A stretch of 64,000 nt of DNA, from contig OX637359.1 in NCBI GenBank assembly GCA_951799405.1, positions 6,940,201 to 7,004,200 of the forward strand, written 5' to 3'. This stretch comes from Agapetus fuscipes (Eukaryota > Arthropoda > Insecta > Trichoptera > Glossosomatidae). A model generated the notes under the pieces. It was given only the letters and a program-made list of their open reading frames with translations. It ran no database searches and was not told the DNA's origin. Position numbers and translations under genes: made by a program. This document shows positions 37,901-43,292 of this stretch, one piece after another (positions within the stretch are counted from its first letter, which is position 1; each line of letters begins with the position of its first letter).

Positions 37901-40900
37901 GCTGAGATATGTTAACCTGTTGAGGACTGTAAACATGCCTATTTGTTTGCTTCCTTCATGTCTCAGGGCCGAGGTTGACACACACCAGCGTGCTTAGGCT
38001 CACGTACTGCGAATCCATAGTTCGTAACAGTATTGTACCGGTCCGTAGTCTAGTGGTTAACACTTCTGACTTGTAAATGGAAGGTTGTGGGTTGGAATCC
38101 CAGTGGAGCACAAAAAATTTACCAATTTATATTTTCATATATTATGCTCTTCGCTGGGTGAAAAATTCATATACCTTTACCAAATACCGGTCACTAAAGG
38201 TTCATCCAGCCTTACAGCAACTGGGTCTTGCTTGAGAATTGGCGTTTTCTACAGCGACAACCAAGCTCGCAGGGGGCTCTTGAGGTGTGATTCACAGCGC
38301 TCACCGAATAAATAATCCTAATTATTATTATTATTACACAGGTTATTAATGTGTGTGTGTGTGTTCCAGTATAATAAATGGCTTTGCGCTGCCGCTGAAG
38401 CTGGAGCACAAGCAGTTCCTGGTGAAGGTGCTGCTGCCGCTGCACAAGGTGAAGTGCCTGTCCCTGTACCACGCGCAGCTGGCCTACTGCGTGGTGCAGT
38501 TCCTGGAGAAGGACGCCACGCTCACCGAGCCCGTGGTGCGCGGCCTGCTCAAGTTCTGGCCCAAGACCTGCTCGCAGAAGGAGGTGAGCCACGACACAGC
38601 AACTGTCCCTCAAGAAGAAATAACCAGTTCTGCAACACTTGCTATAGTATATAGTTGGTATGAGGCTGACCACCCATACTGTAAAAAATGGTTCACTTTG
38701 CCAATGCCACCCCGGTTTCAGGGAAGGTCGCCAAGAGTTGCAGGGCTTATGTTCATTTGAGATTGGGTTTTTATATCGGTCGGTGTTATAGCCGCGGGGA
38801 TCAAGACAGGTTATTTGGAACCGAATAACGCTGGTTCGAATCCCGCGACGATAACTTCGACCCTGGTTCAACAGATGCCGTTGCATGCACACAAGCTTCT
38901 GCTTTCGCATGAAGACAACTGGCCAGGTAAAATAGGTTGGTGGATTGCATTCCTTTCCACAAATCTATTTAAAAAAATATATATATAAATATATATATAC
39001 ATTGTAAGTCCACATGCGGCATTTTTAAGCGCAAACTTTTATGTGTCTGCTTGTGGGAATGCATTGGATATGAATCTCAAATGTAATATATCTTTGCAAC
39101 TTAGATAATAGGGGCTTACTTGGCAAAGTGTACCTGGTTGTGCCTAGCGTGTTTTGGGGATTTATTTTGTTGCATTGACACACTTTTTGTCTCTCGCCAA
39201 TGCAACTGCACCAAGGTGATACATAGCATTTCCAATTATACCTGTAATAGGGTAATTGCAGTGGTGGGAAAAACGGTTTAAAATACTATGGTAATGTAGA
39301 GTACATTTCAAGGATCACAACCATATATTTTTTAAATAGTAAAAATAAAGATATCATTGATAATTTTCAAAAATAAAATGTTGAGAATTTGAATACCGCC
39401 AAAACGCAGTGGGGCCGAAGAAACACGCTGTGACGTCAAAATTACGTAGATGGATCCATCGGTCTTAGAAAACCTAACGGTACACTCCATACATTGTGAG
39501 ATCCATTGACGTCACATCCGCCTAAATAAAAAAATGAGCTGTTTTAGCGGAAATCGAAAATGGGCGAATTTTACCGAGCTGTAGTTTAAAAACTAAGCCA
39601 GATATATTTTTTTTAAAAACGCAGATGCATTTTTAAAAGGTAGTCTTGTCATTTTATGAAATAAAAAAAATACGTGAAATTACCCTATTGCGAGAGGCTG
39701 TTCAGGTTTAAAAAATCTGCTTCTCCAAAACAACATTGCGGCATCAGTAAAAAGGAAGATACATTGTCCAGCTGGACCCAACCCAGAAATACAATCAACA
39801 ATTGGTAAGTTGCAAAGCCCGCAGTCATTATCAAGTTTTCTTAAAAAGATTCTGCGTGGGTATTTACAGAATTACACCCAAACCTCAAATGAAGATAAAG
39901 CCTGCAACTCTTGCCAACTAACCTGAAGCAAGGGCCTGATTTTGGAAAATTATGGAAAAATTTATGGAAAAGGGGCTCATGCATCGGAAGTAAGCAAGTG
40001 CTTAGGAAATAAATAATAAAACAAAAAGCGTTTGTGAAAGGTTAATTGTTTGTTTGTGTACACAGTTTGAACAAAAAAAGCAATGGAGCGACAAAAGCTT
40101 TTGACAATGCGGGTCAAAAAATGTATTATCGTTTGCTTAAAAAATGCCGTCAGAGGTGTTATCAAAATTGTACCCAAGGAGTGACTTTGGCAAAAGTGAA
40201 CCACTTTTTACTGTATGAGTGGTCAGCCTTATACCAATCTCCAAGTCAAGGAACCCAATAAAAATAAACACGTTTGTCTTTAGCGAATTCTCAAAGAAAT
40301 AATCTTATTATAGAACAATTAAAACAATGTAGCATTCTGCTTCATTGTGTTAACATGCATTGTCCATTGTTTTGCAGGTGATGTTTTTGGGAGAAATAGA
40401 AGAAATACTAGATGTCATAGAACCTCCTCAGTTTGCCAGGATTCAGGAGCCGCTCTTCCGACAAATATCACGATGTGTTTCCAGCCCACACTTCCAGGTA
40501 AACCACACTCTCAATACCACGTTTAACCTTTTCAGACCGTGTGTTTGTTTAAACATGATTACATATATTTAAATAAGACCAGCTCTGGAAGTCTCATCAC
40601 CACGTTACATCTTACCTACTGAATATCGTTCAGATTAGTATCAAGACAAGATGGCCGCTAGTGGACAGCTGATTGGACATTGACAGGTCTTCATACTAAT
40701 ATGATCGATATTCGGTATGTAAGAATTACCATGGTGATAAGACTTCCAGCCCAGTTGTTTTTTTTAAATTTGGTATCTGGTATTGTCGCAAACAGCATGA
40801 TATTTTTTATGTTGCCTTCCTATTTCTTGACTGTCATAGTGTGTCTGTCAGATGTCAAGTTGGCTTACATTTTATTTCTGACAATTCTGTCAATTCTCTT

Positions 40901-43292
40901 CCCTTAAAATCTTCAATTTCTACTAGTTACACCGAAAATGTAAAATGACCAAATTTTTTTAACTTATGAAATTGCACTCCGAACGTTTGGGGGAAAGAGT
41001 AAATATAGCATACAAACAACTGCCGGTCCATAGTCTAGTGGTTAACGCTACCGACTCGTGATCACAAGGTTGTAAATTGGGAGGTAGTGAATTGGAAGGT
41101 TGTGGGTTTGAATCCCAGCAGAGCACACAAAAAATATTATTTTATTTTCCAAATATGCTCTTCTATATGGGTTGATAAATCCATATGCCTGTACCAACGA
41201 CCGATTAACAAAGGTCCATCCATTCTAACAGCAACTGGGTCTTTGCTTGTTTAATTGGTGCTTTCCATAGCGACGACTAAGTTCAAAGAGGGCTCTTGAG
41301 GGTTGACTCCCACGAAACAGCTCTCACAAAATAGATTATCCTAATGTCTATAATCTAAGTTGCAAGGATATATTCATTCAAAGCTCTCAGATGTATCAGA
41401 TGTATGCCCACAAACAAACACGTGTAGTTCGCGCTTACAAATGCTGATTGTGTACTTACAAATAAAAAAAAGTTGTCGTTGTTGAAATAAATTAACCTGC
41501 GAAGAAAAACTTTGTTTAATTTGTACATTATTATTTTTTAAATGAATCTTCACAATGTCATTACAGAAACCCTTAAACTTTTATCCTAATGTTATTGCTT
41601 GAGACACAGGTTTTCCTAGTTCAGGCACATGTATTATTTTCTTACTTAAGTTAAAAAGCTGCACCCTATGTAAATCTTCTGTAAAACACTTTTTATGAAT
41701 AAATAATAATTATTATTATTTGATGTGTAAATGTGCTGTGTGCAGGTGGCAGAGCGAGCTCTCTACTTCTGGAACAACGAGTACATAATGTCGCTGATGG
41801 AGGAGAACAACCACGTGATCATGCCCATCATGTTCCCGGCGCTGTACCGCATCAGCAAGGAGCACTGGAACCAGACCATTGTGGCGCTGGTCTACAACGT
41901 GCTCAAGACCTTCATGGAGATGAACTCCAAGCTCTTCGACGAGCTGACGGCCAGCTACAAGTCCGACCGTCAAAAGTAACACAACACACTTATTTATTTT
42001 TCAATTTCCCATCTCTAATCCTTGCACATTCTTCTTCTTTATGTGCACTGTTGGGTTATAACATAGAGGAGCGGAAACTAAATTATTGCATTGATACATA
42101 CTATCGCCCACATTTGTCTCAGTCCTGTCAAACGTTGCAGTGGTAAAATCGTACGAAATAAGGCCATTTTGTCCAAATCCATTTTGTGTTTTGAAACCCA
42201 ATTATAACACATGACATAATGTCTTAAAATAAGGCCTTTTTCTTTTGAAATTTGCCAATCTTAGCTATCACAATATTTATAACGCGGGTTATTTGTCAAC
42301 TGGCAGCCATTATTATTTGCAATAGTACCAACTTTCTAGGAACATTTTTACATTCGCCCAAGTTTTTTTGTACACACGGAAATGCAACTGTGAAGTTCTT
42401 TGTTCTCTTTCTTACTAATGACCATTTTTGTAAGTTGGTTGAAACAGATATATAATGTCTATTTTTCGTTAAAATAATTTCTAGTCCACAGATATTATAA
42501 GTCAATGGCTGGGTCCCCTTGAGCTTGTTGATGACCTCGGCAAACATGTCCCTGTCGAGGAACATGCACCAATTGAAACAGCTTCTCCACATTTTGTATG
42601 TCGGTCCACTCCTTTATATTTCTCAGCCAGGACATCTGTTTCTTACTGGCCCCTCTTAACCCATTAATTTTCCCCATCAATATAAGATTAGGAAGGTGGT
42701 GTTTTGAGCATGGTTGTGTCAGCCGACATTTTATTAACTGAACTTAGGGCCTTTTCAGACGCGACGCATTTTGCCTGGATGGTCGGTGAATTAGCGGACA
42801 AAATGTGTGAAAGCTTTCATACACATTCACACACAGCTGACTTCCGACCCGGCAAGATAGAAAAAGCCATGGCAGAATGTGCAGGGTGTACTGGCTGTAC
42901 AGAAAGCGCAATTAAATGTTTTCTGTGTGTGTGTAAAAACTACAAACCGCCTGGCGTCCGCCTGAGTTCCAAAGTCACGTCATTACAAGTCTAGACAAGT
43001 AGAAACTCAAAGGCAAGCTAAGCGTTCGGTTGTTTGTTTGATGTTTTGTAATTTTTCATACACACTCTTTAAAAGTCAGGGGTACGTACATTGTGATTTT
43101 AATTCCTGATTATTTTTTGCCTATATCTCGGAAAGTAACCTGAAGGTAGGAGGGTTAAATGCTAAAATGAATGATTATTGACGTGTGTGTGTTTGCAGAG
43201 AGAAAAAGCGCGAGAAGGAGCGGGACGAGCTGTGGAAGAAGCTGTCTGAGCTGGAGGTGAGCGCCAGGGCTCCCGCCAGCGGCAGCAAGTGA
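13822..43292 (+). CDS. wdb: PP2A B56/B' regulatory subunit, epsilon class (widerborst), complete, 8 coding exons
   Basis: Join 13822-13972, 25770-25966, 26664-26858, 34668-34858, 38370-38583, 40378-40497, 41746-41975, 43199-43292. This is 1392 nt, or 463 residues plus TGA. All introns are GT-AG and all phases match. The product recruits substrates to the PP2A A/C core in cytoplasm and nucleus. It is an alpha-solenoid of HEAT-like repeats. The N-terminus ([30 protein letters not shown]), the MFRTLPPSE block without the gamma-type insertion, and the [18 protein letters not shown] tail place it in the alpha/epsilon branch, like Drosophila wdb, rather than the gamma/delta (well-rounded) branch. 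LxxIxE-pocket residues H202, R203, Y205, R212, E241, I242, I246, K255 and H258 are all present, at a constant +15 offset from human B56-gamma numbering. The start has a good insect context (CCAAC before ATG). No frameshift is seen. A second regulatory paralog is expected elsewhere in the genome. Confidence 0.95.
14022..14277 (+). mobile_element. TIR MITE (family H) in wdb intron 1
   Basis: The shortest intact H copy, 256 bp. Left end CGTCCTTTTAGTGCTTGTTTG, right end GCAAACAAGCACTGGGAGGACG. It is flanked by TAGT on both sides (14018-14021 and 14278-14281), a candidate 4-bp target duplication. It starts 49 bp after the exon 1 donor. Confidence 0.7.
14583..15000 (+). mobile_element. Element K with paired CRE palindromes
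   Basis: It aligns in order with 39248-39690: AGGGTAGTTGCAGTGG, AGAGTACATTTCAAGGATCA, CAACCATATATTTTTT, ATATCATTGATAATTT, CGCCAAAACACAG. The ends carry AATAGGGTA and its inverted TACTTCCCTATT form, suggesting short TIRs. At 14757-14791 there is a perfect 16-bp inverted pair containing two TGACGTCA octamers separated by AAA. Confidence 0.6.
15000..15195 (+). repeat. Element A copy, 5' truncated
   Basis: Begins at CCTGGTTTCAGGAAAAG and ends TTTGCAACTTAGATTATAG. It lacks the GGCTGACCACCC head. Confidence 0.6.
15930..16060 (+). repeat. Element G copy
   Basis: Contains AATGTAACGTCACCCGGCTG, GGGAAATGGCTAACCAATAT and a GAGAAAATTTGAAAT end. Degenerate and non-coding. Confidence 0.4.
16712..16957 (+). 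repeat. Element A copy, near full length
   Basis: Complete order from CCTTGACTTATAGGTTGGTA through the body to GCAACTTAGATTAGATTAGA. It is close in sequence to the copy at 4015-4262 and useful for building a consensus. Confidence 0.75.
17440..17725 (+). repeat. SINE B head followed by element A distal half
   Basis: 17440-17620 carries the B body (TTGATTCCCACAAATCACAA, TTCGCTGGCTTGAAAAATTC). It then switches to the A distal half (AAGAGCGAACTTAACGTGTC, GCAACTTAGATTAGATTATA). 21430-21815 has a similar B-then-A order. These may be independent insertions or a chimeric family. Confidence 0.55.
18130..18388 (+). repeat. Element D copy
   Basis: Contains GTTCGAACCCCGCC, a GTTCAACAGATGTCATTGAT segment, the CAATTAATAATTCATTGAA core, and the 3' end CTGTTTCTGGCCAGGCAGAA, GGTTGGTGAATTGCAT, CACAAATGTATTTT, A-run. 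The B-box-like GTTCGAACCCC hints at a tRNA-related origin. Confidence 0.65.
18570..18895 (-). repeat. tRNA-derived SINE (family C), near full length
   Basis: On minus: GGTCGATAGCTCAGTTGGTA, then B box GGGTTCGAATCCCAC, then the body to 'TAGCTTAGTTGCGTTTTTGA'. Good A and B boxes at tRNA-like spacing, followed by a non-tRNA body of about 250 bp. Confidence 0.8.
19051..19278. mobile_element. hAT-like MITE with long TIRs
   Basis: The left end CAGTGGCGAAACGTGCCATA, then CAAGCCGGTTCCC, is mirrored at the right by GGAAACCGGCTTGTATGGCA, then CCCTTCGCCACTG. Flanks are ACTAGGTA and CTAGGGTA, resembling a diverged 8-bp target duplication, which fits hAT. 228 bp, non-coding. Confidence 0.75.
19331..19618. 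repeat. Two interleaved perfect inverted repeats
   Basis: A 28-bp arm at 19331-19358 is the exact reverse complement of 19428-19455. A 59-bp arm at 19360-19418 is the exact reverse complement of 19560-19618. The pairs interleave (A, B, A', B') rather than nest, so one strand cannot form both stems without a pseudoknot-like topology. Confidence 0.85.
20323..20556 (+). pseudogene. Decayed LINE C-terminal fragment
   Basis: The plus-strand frame gives a degraded version of the protein at 25050-25505 and 30107-30379: [29 protein letters not shown], with stops between blocks. It is a heavily mutated copy of the same non-LTR retrotransposon C-terminus. Confidence 0.6.
20570..20850 (+). repeat. Element A, two overlapping partial copies
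   Basis: 20585-20700 carries the proximal half (ATGGTTGACTGTGCCAATAA, GGTAAGAGTTGCAGG). From 20720 a new head starts (TTCCTTGACTTATAAGTTG), and it ends TTTGCAACTTAGATTATATG. A partial third segment follows at 20875-20905. Confidence 0.6.
20918..21010 (-). repeat. Short retroposed repeat (family I), second copy
   Basis: A T-run is followed by AAGAAAGCCTATGCGGGAGA, then GGTCTATGACACTTGTTATA and GTGCCGCAGAGGTG, matching 3661-3770. Confidence 0.45.
21430..21815 (+). repeat. SINE B followed by element A
   Basis: 21435-21600: GGTCCGTAGTCTAGTGGTTA head and the B body to 'GTCTTGCTTGGGAATAGGCG'. 21606-21815: element A from GGTTCACTTTTGCCCATGCC to CTTTGCAGCTTAGATTGTAG. The A head is missing at the junction. 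Confidence 0.65.
22260..22860. repeat. Cluster of SINE B copies in opposite orientations
   Basis: 22260-22530 is a minus copy (head at 22530, CCAGTCCGTAGTCTAGTGG). 22555-22630 repeats a minus 3' end. 22635-22860 is a plus copy lacking its tRNA head and running to a CAGCGCTGGCCAGATAAATC end with an (ATT)n-like tail. Confidence 0.65.
23515..24020 (-). repeat. Element D split by an element A insertion
   Basis: 23518-23580 is the D 3' end on minus (CAGGCAAAATTGGTTGGTGA, TTGCATTCC). 23840-24020 holds the rest of D (ATTAATAAATAATTCATAA, GATCCAGGGTCAATG). A complete minus-strand element A occupies 23587-23838. This is the reverse nesting order to 38645-39112. Confidence 0.65.
23587..23838 (-). repeat. 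Element A copy, full length, inserted in D
   Basis: On minus: CCTTGACTTATAGGTTGGTA to GCAACTTAGATTATAGAT. Very similar to 24690-24935 and 48050-48285, so this subfamily is probably the youngest. Confidence 0.75.
24101..24210. mobile_element. Small MITE, GTTATTCACAC family, intact
   Basis: Ends GTGTTATTCACACACA and TAATGTGAATAAC form short TIRs. The interior matches 9165-9290. About 105 bp. Confidence 0.55.
24295..24465. mobile_element. Possible hAT-type MITE
   Basis: The left end CAGTCAGGGCCGGCGCTAGG and right end GCTAAAAACAGCACTG have the CAG...CTG and 'GGGCCGGC' look of hAT termini. The interior is GC-rich against its flanks. No clear target duplication. Confidence 0.4.
24690..24935 (-). 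repeat. Element A copy, full length
   Basis: Nearly the same sequence as 23587-23838. The 3' tail on minus reads AACTTAGATTATAGATTATA, a short tandem repeat. It lies in wdb intron 1. Confidence 0.8.
25050..25505 (-). pseudogene. Non-LTR retrotransposon C-terminal fragment (RT thumb and tail)
   Basis: A 151-codon open frame. It begins [11 protein letters not shown] and has the block [20 protein letters not shown], then [11 protein letters not shown], and a lysine/arginine-rich end ([20 protein letters not shown]). WFGH..RM followed by GRPR..W is the standard C-terminal signature of endonuclease-reverse transcriptases of RTE-like LINEs. The catalytic YADD region is absent. Copies of the same block lie at 20323 (plus), 30107 and 62438 (both minus), so this is a dead, dispersed family. 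Assignment to an exact clade is inference. Confidence 0.7.
25540..25680. mobile_element. Half of a foldback MITE
   Basis: It matches the left arm and loop of 43576-43804: CGAACCGTTATAAGAGAACT, TACATTATTCTCGACGTTTC, TCTTCAGGAGACACTCTCTC. The right arm is missing; element A sequence begins directly after it. Confidence 0.6.
25668..25730 (+). repeat. Element A 3' end just upstream of wdb exon 2
   Basis: 'GAGCTTTGAATGTTAATATA', then CTTAGATTATATTAGATTATAG. It ends about 40 bp before the exon 2 acceptor, within the usual branch-point and polypyrimidine interval. Confidence 0.6.
25770..25966 (+). CDS. wdb: wdb coding exon 2 (residues 51-116)
   Basis: Acceptor TGTTGGCAG. Encodes [39 protein letters not shown] and [17 protein letters not shown], ending IIKM in phase 0 before GTAACA. 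This is the first HEAT-like repeat region. GC-rich, with strong G/C at third positions. Confidence 0.93.
26005..26600 (-). mobile_element. LINE fragment with element D inserted in it (wdb intron 2)
   Basis: 26340-26600 on minus encodes [20 protein letters not shown] and [14 protein letters not shown], matching the LINE at 35330-36215. 26005-26115 carries that LINE's 3' end (CTCAAGGGCCCTCTC, GAGCGCCATTGTGTGTG). Between them, 26116-26338 is an element D copy with its GATCGAACC box and AATTAATAATTCATTA core. The LINE frame resumes after D, so D inserted into a pre-existing LINE. Confidence 0.75.
26664..26858 (+). CDS. wdb: wdb coding exon 3 (residues 117-181)
   Basis: Acceptor TTTGTTCAG. Encodes [20 protein letters not shown], then [19 protein letters not shown] and [12 protein letters not shown], phase 0 at both ends (donor CAG, GTGACC). 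The short acidic '[11 protein letters not shown]' loop is the epsilon-type version. Confidence 0.95.
27417..27525 (+). pseudogene. LINE reverse transcriptase fragment with YADD motif
   Basis: [11 protein letters not shown] is followed, after a one-base shift, by [25 protein letters not shown] is the RT catalytic motif and the flanking residues are typical of jockey-like LINEs. It is only about 100 bp long and truncated at both ends, inside the 4.7 kb TIR element. Confidence 0.6.
27895..28060 (-). repeat. Element G copy inside the 4.7 kb transposon
   Basis: CACTTGTATGGGAC, TAGCAACCAATAACAAAGTA, CTTTAGCAACCCGGCCGTGA: the G body, lying in the intron between the first two SWIM-gene blocks. Confidence 0.5.
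28555..28810 (-). repeat. tRNA-derived SINE (family C), tRNA head lost
   Basis: On minus, the C body runs from GGGAAATC near 28803 through GGTTTACTCAGCCTTCACAA to AAGTTACACTATATATGTAG. It sits in a putative intron of the SWIM-type remnant. Confidence 0.7.
29264..29632. mobile_element. GC-rich MITE with GCACACTAGACGAC ends
   Basis: The left end GCGCACACTAGACGAC and right end GTCGTCTAGTGTGCGG form TIRs. The inside is a dense set of direct and inverted CGACAGTCGC-like motifs, and the left half partly mirrors the right. About 370 bp of locally high GC. The long open frames on both strands come from this repeated composition, not from a gene. Confidence 0.65.
29914..30763 (+). mobile_element. hAT transposon remnant
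   Basis: TIRs CAAGGCCGTAGCCAGG on the left and GGCTACGGCCTTG on the right. Flanks ATGTACAT and ATGGCCAT are a plausible diverged 8-bp duplication. At about 30405-30600 plus-strand frames give [20 protein letters not shown], then [12 protein letters not shown] and, in a shifted frame, [18 protein letters not shown]: the C-terminal dimerisation region of hAT transposases (S.ERSFS.LRRLKTYLR type). A LINE fragment (30085-30395, minus) has inserted into it. Internally deleted and dead. Confidence 0.75.
30085..30395 (-). pseudogene. LINE C-terminal fragment nested in the hAT element
   Basis: Open frame [59 protein letters not shown]. Its 3' flank ends in TTACAGTTACAG, matching the 62411-62650 copy (CTGTAACTGTAACTCTGTCG on plus). 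The short tandem tail is typical of RTE-like LINEs. Confidence 0.7.
30788..31345 (-). pseudogene. Unidentified open region of the 4.7 kb transposon, minus strand
   Basis: The minus frame is open for about 185 codons if followed upstream of the GTG at 31273: [20 protein letters not shown], then [19 protein letters not shown], an acidic/serine segment [12 protein letters not shown], and a hydrophobic end. It is opposite in orientation to the SWIM-type remnant. I do not recognise the family. It could be the linker region of a THAP-type or other transposase whose catalytic part is lost. Confidence 0.35.
32067..32295 (+). repeat. tRNA-derived SINE (family B)
   Basis: GGTCCGTAGCTCAGTGGTAA, B box GGGTTCGATTCCCGG, GGAGCACA, then the body to CGCTTTGTAGCGACGA. 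It is followed without a gap by a family C SINE at 32297. Confidence 0.75.
32297..33010 (+). repeat. Two tandem SINE C copies
   Basis: Copy 1, 32297-32560, has its tRNA head and distal body. Copy 2, about 32708-33010, begins within the head (TGCATTCCATGCCG, GGGTTTGAATCCCACC) and carries the whole body to GTAACTTAGTTGCG. Both are in the same orientation. Confidence 0.75.
33148..33919. mobile_element. 770-bp TIR element with repeated GTGATACAAGTCGAG motifs
   Basis: The left end AATTCTGTGCCTCCTGTGAA, then AAGTGATACAACTC, is mirrored by GAGTTGTATCACTTTTCACA, then GGTGGCACAGAATT. Variants of 'AAGTGATA..A.TCGAG' recur internally near 33384-33420, 33458, 33650 and 33725-33760 in both orientations. 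33383-33418 is itself an inverted repeat. No coding potential. Confidence 0.7.
33940..34130. mobile_element. Foldback MITE with about 90-bp arms
   Basis: TTTCAATCAAACACTGTTTT, TATATTTTCACTTTTACAA, ATTATTTATTCTTTAATTTT is mirrored almost exactly after an A-rich centre at 34020-34034. Near the centre, GATCTTAGATCATCTTCAGG and CCTGACGATGATCTAAGATC. It starts about 20 bp after the previous TIR element. Confidence 0.8.
34278..34590 (+). repeat. tRNA-derived SINE (family B), full length
   Basis: Head GATCCGTAGTCTAGTAGTTA, B box GGTTCGAATCCCGGCGG, body, and 3' end GAGGGCTCTTGAGGTGTGAT, ACACAAAAACAGCGCTCACC, then an (ATT)n tail. It ends about 80 bp before wdb exon 4. The 3' end matches that of the LINE at 35330-36215. 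Confidence 0.8.
34668..34858 (+). CDS. wdb: wdb coding exon 4 (residues 182-245, last codon split)
   Basis: Acceptor TGTGCAG. Encodes [38 protein letters not shown] and [16 protein letters not shown]. Carries most LxxIxE-pocket residues: H202, R203, Y205, R212, E241 and I242. Ends in phase 2 (AG, then GTGAGC). Among the most GC-rich exons here. Confidence 0.95.
34945..35293. mobile_element. TTAA-flanked MITE (piggyBac-like, family L)
   Basis: Bounded by TTAA on both sides, with CCCTTCAACTGCGGG at the left and GTGAAAAGG at the right. The second copy at 53420-53738 has the same boundaries. TTAA target duplication and CCC/GG termini are characteristic of piggyBac elements. Non-coding. Confidence 0.7.
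35330..36215 (+). pseudogene. Non-LTR retrotransposon 3' part (CR1/jockey-like ORF2 C-terminus)
   Basis: A 255-codon open frame ends in a stop at 36116-36118. It starts after the YADD motif: [125 protein letters not shown]. This is the thumb and C-terminal region of a CR1/jockey-type LINE. The frame is intact, so the insertion is fairly young, but it is 5' truncated and cannot move itself. The 3' UTR (GAGGGCCCTTGAGGTGTGAC, ACACACAAAAACGGCGCTCT) ends in an (ATT)n tail and is shared with SINE B. Confidence 0.85.
36200..36445 (-). repeat. Element A copy, diverged
   Basis: On minus: CTCTTTTGCCAATGTCTCAC, AGGAGTTGGAAGG, ATGTGGGGTTTGG, AATCTGTAAGCGCAGATTTA. Head and tail are poorly preserved. Confidence 0.5.
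36470..36740 (+). repeat. SINE C copy, diverged
   Basis: The tRNA-like head is degenerate (GGTCGATCGCTTACG). The body is recognisable: CAGAAATGATATGCCATTTC, TTTATTTCAAACCCAAAAA, CACTTCAAGTGAAATAGTTG, CACTCGCCACAT. Confidence 0.6.
38036..38340 (+). repeat. SINE B, full length, abutting wdb exon 5
   Basis: Head CGGTCCGTAGTCTAGTGGTT, body, 3' end GAGGGGGCTCTTGAGGTGTG-like, and an (ATT)n tail ending about 38335. The exon 5 AG is only about 30 bp farther on. Confidence 0.8.
38370..38583 (+). CDS. wdb: wdb coding exon 5 (residues 245-316)
   Basis: The acceptor is preceded by a (GT)n run (GTGTGTGTGTGTTCCAG). Encodes [39 protein letters not shown] and WPKTCSQKE, with pocket residues I246, K255 and H258. 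Starts by completing Ser245 and ends phase 0 (GAG, GTGAGC). Confidence 0.95.
38645..39112 (+). repeat. Element A interrupted by element D
   Basis: The A head half is at 38650-38778 (GAGGCTGACCACCCATACTG to TTGAGATTGGGTTTTTATA). D occupies about 38779-38995 (CGGTCGGTGTTATAGCCGC to CACAAATCTATTTAAAAAAA). The A distal half resumes at 39003 (GTAAGTCCACATGCGGCATT) and ends CTTTGCAACTTAGATAATAG. D inserted into A. Confidence 0.7.
39248..39690 (+). mobile_element. Element K, second copy
   Basis: Matches 14583-15000 in order, from GGGTAATTGCAGTGGTGGGA to GTGAAATTACCCTATTGCG. The TAGGGTAATT and AATTACCCTA ends form short TIRs. The paired CRE palindrome of the other copy is not preserved (CTGTGACGTCAAAATTACGT instead). 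Confidence 0.6.
39850..40255 (-). repeat. Element A, fragmented copy
   Basis: 39880-39940 carries CCTCAAATGAAGATAAAGCC and AACTCTTGCC. 40175-40250 carries the head region on minus (GACTTGGAGATTGGTATAAG, CACTCATACAGTAAAAAGTG). About 200 bp of other sequence lies between. Confidence 0.5.
40378..40497 (+). CDS. wdb: wdb coding exon 6 (residues 317-356)
   Basis: Acceptor TTTTGCAG. Encodes [20 protein letters not shown] and [20 protein letters not shown], phase 0 both sides (donor CAG, GTAAAC). Unlike the other internal exons it is not GC-biased at third positions. Confidence 0.95.
40600..40770. mobile_element. MITE family J
   Basis: CATCTTACCTACTGAATATC at the left; ATATTCGGTATGTAAGAATT, then ACCATGGTGATAAGACTTCC at the right as an inverted end. 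The centre AGATGGCCGCTAGTGGACAG matches 9607 and is the site where SINE C inserted in the 58990 copy. Confidence 0.6.
41022..41345 (+). repeat. SINE B with internal duplication in the head, followed by an element A piece
   Basis: GGTCCATAGTCTAGTGGTTA, then a repeated 'AAGGTTGT...GGAAGGTTGTGGG' segment, GGTTTGAATCCCAGC, and body to about 41340. 41346-41470 is a minus-strand, truncated element A (CTATAATCTAAGTTGCAAGG). Confidence 0.65.
41746..41975 (+). CDS. wdb: wdb coding exon 7 (residues 357-433, last codon split)
   Basis: Acceptor TGTGCAG. Encodes [40 protein letters not shown] and [18 protein letters not shown]. The donor GTAACA lies directly in CAAAAGTAA, so reading through gives an immediate TAA two codons on; splicing at 41975 restores the family C-terminus. 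Confidence 0.94.
43199..43292 (+). CDS. wdb: wdb terminal coding exon 8 (residues 433-463 and stop)
   Basis: Acceptor TGTTTGCAG. Encodes [19 protein letters not shown], then [11 protein letters not shown] and TGA. The charged helix matches the B56-epsilon C-terminus. At 43257/43258 the sequence GAG, GTGAGC is a near-ideal donor in phase 0, so an alternative last exon is possible. The 3' UTR start is unusually C-rich. Confidence 0.9.
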
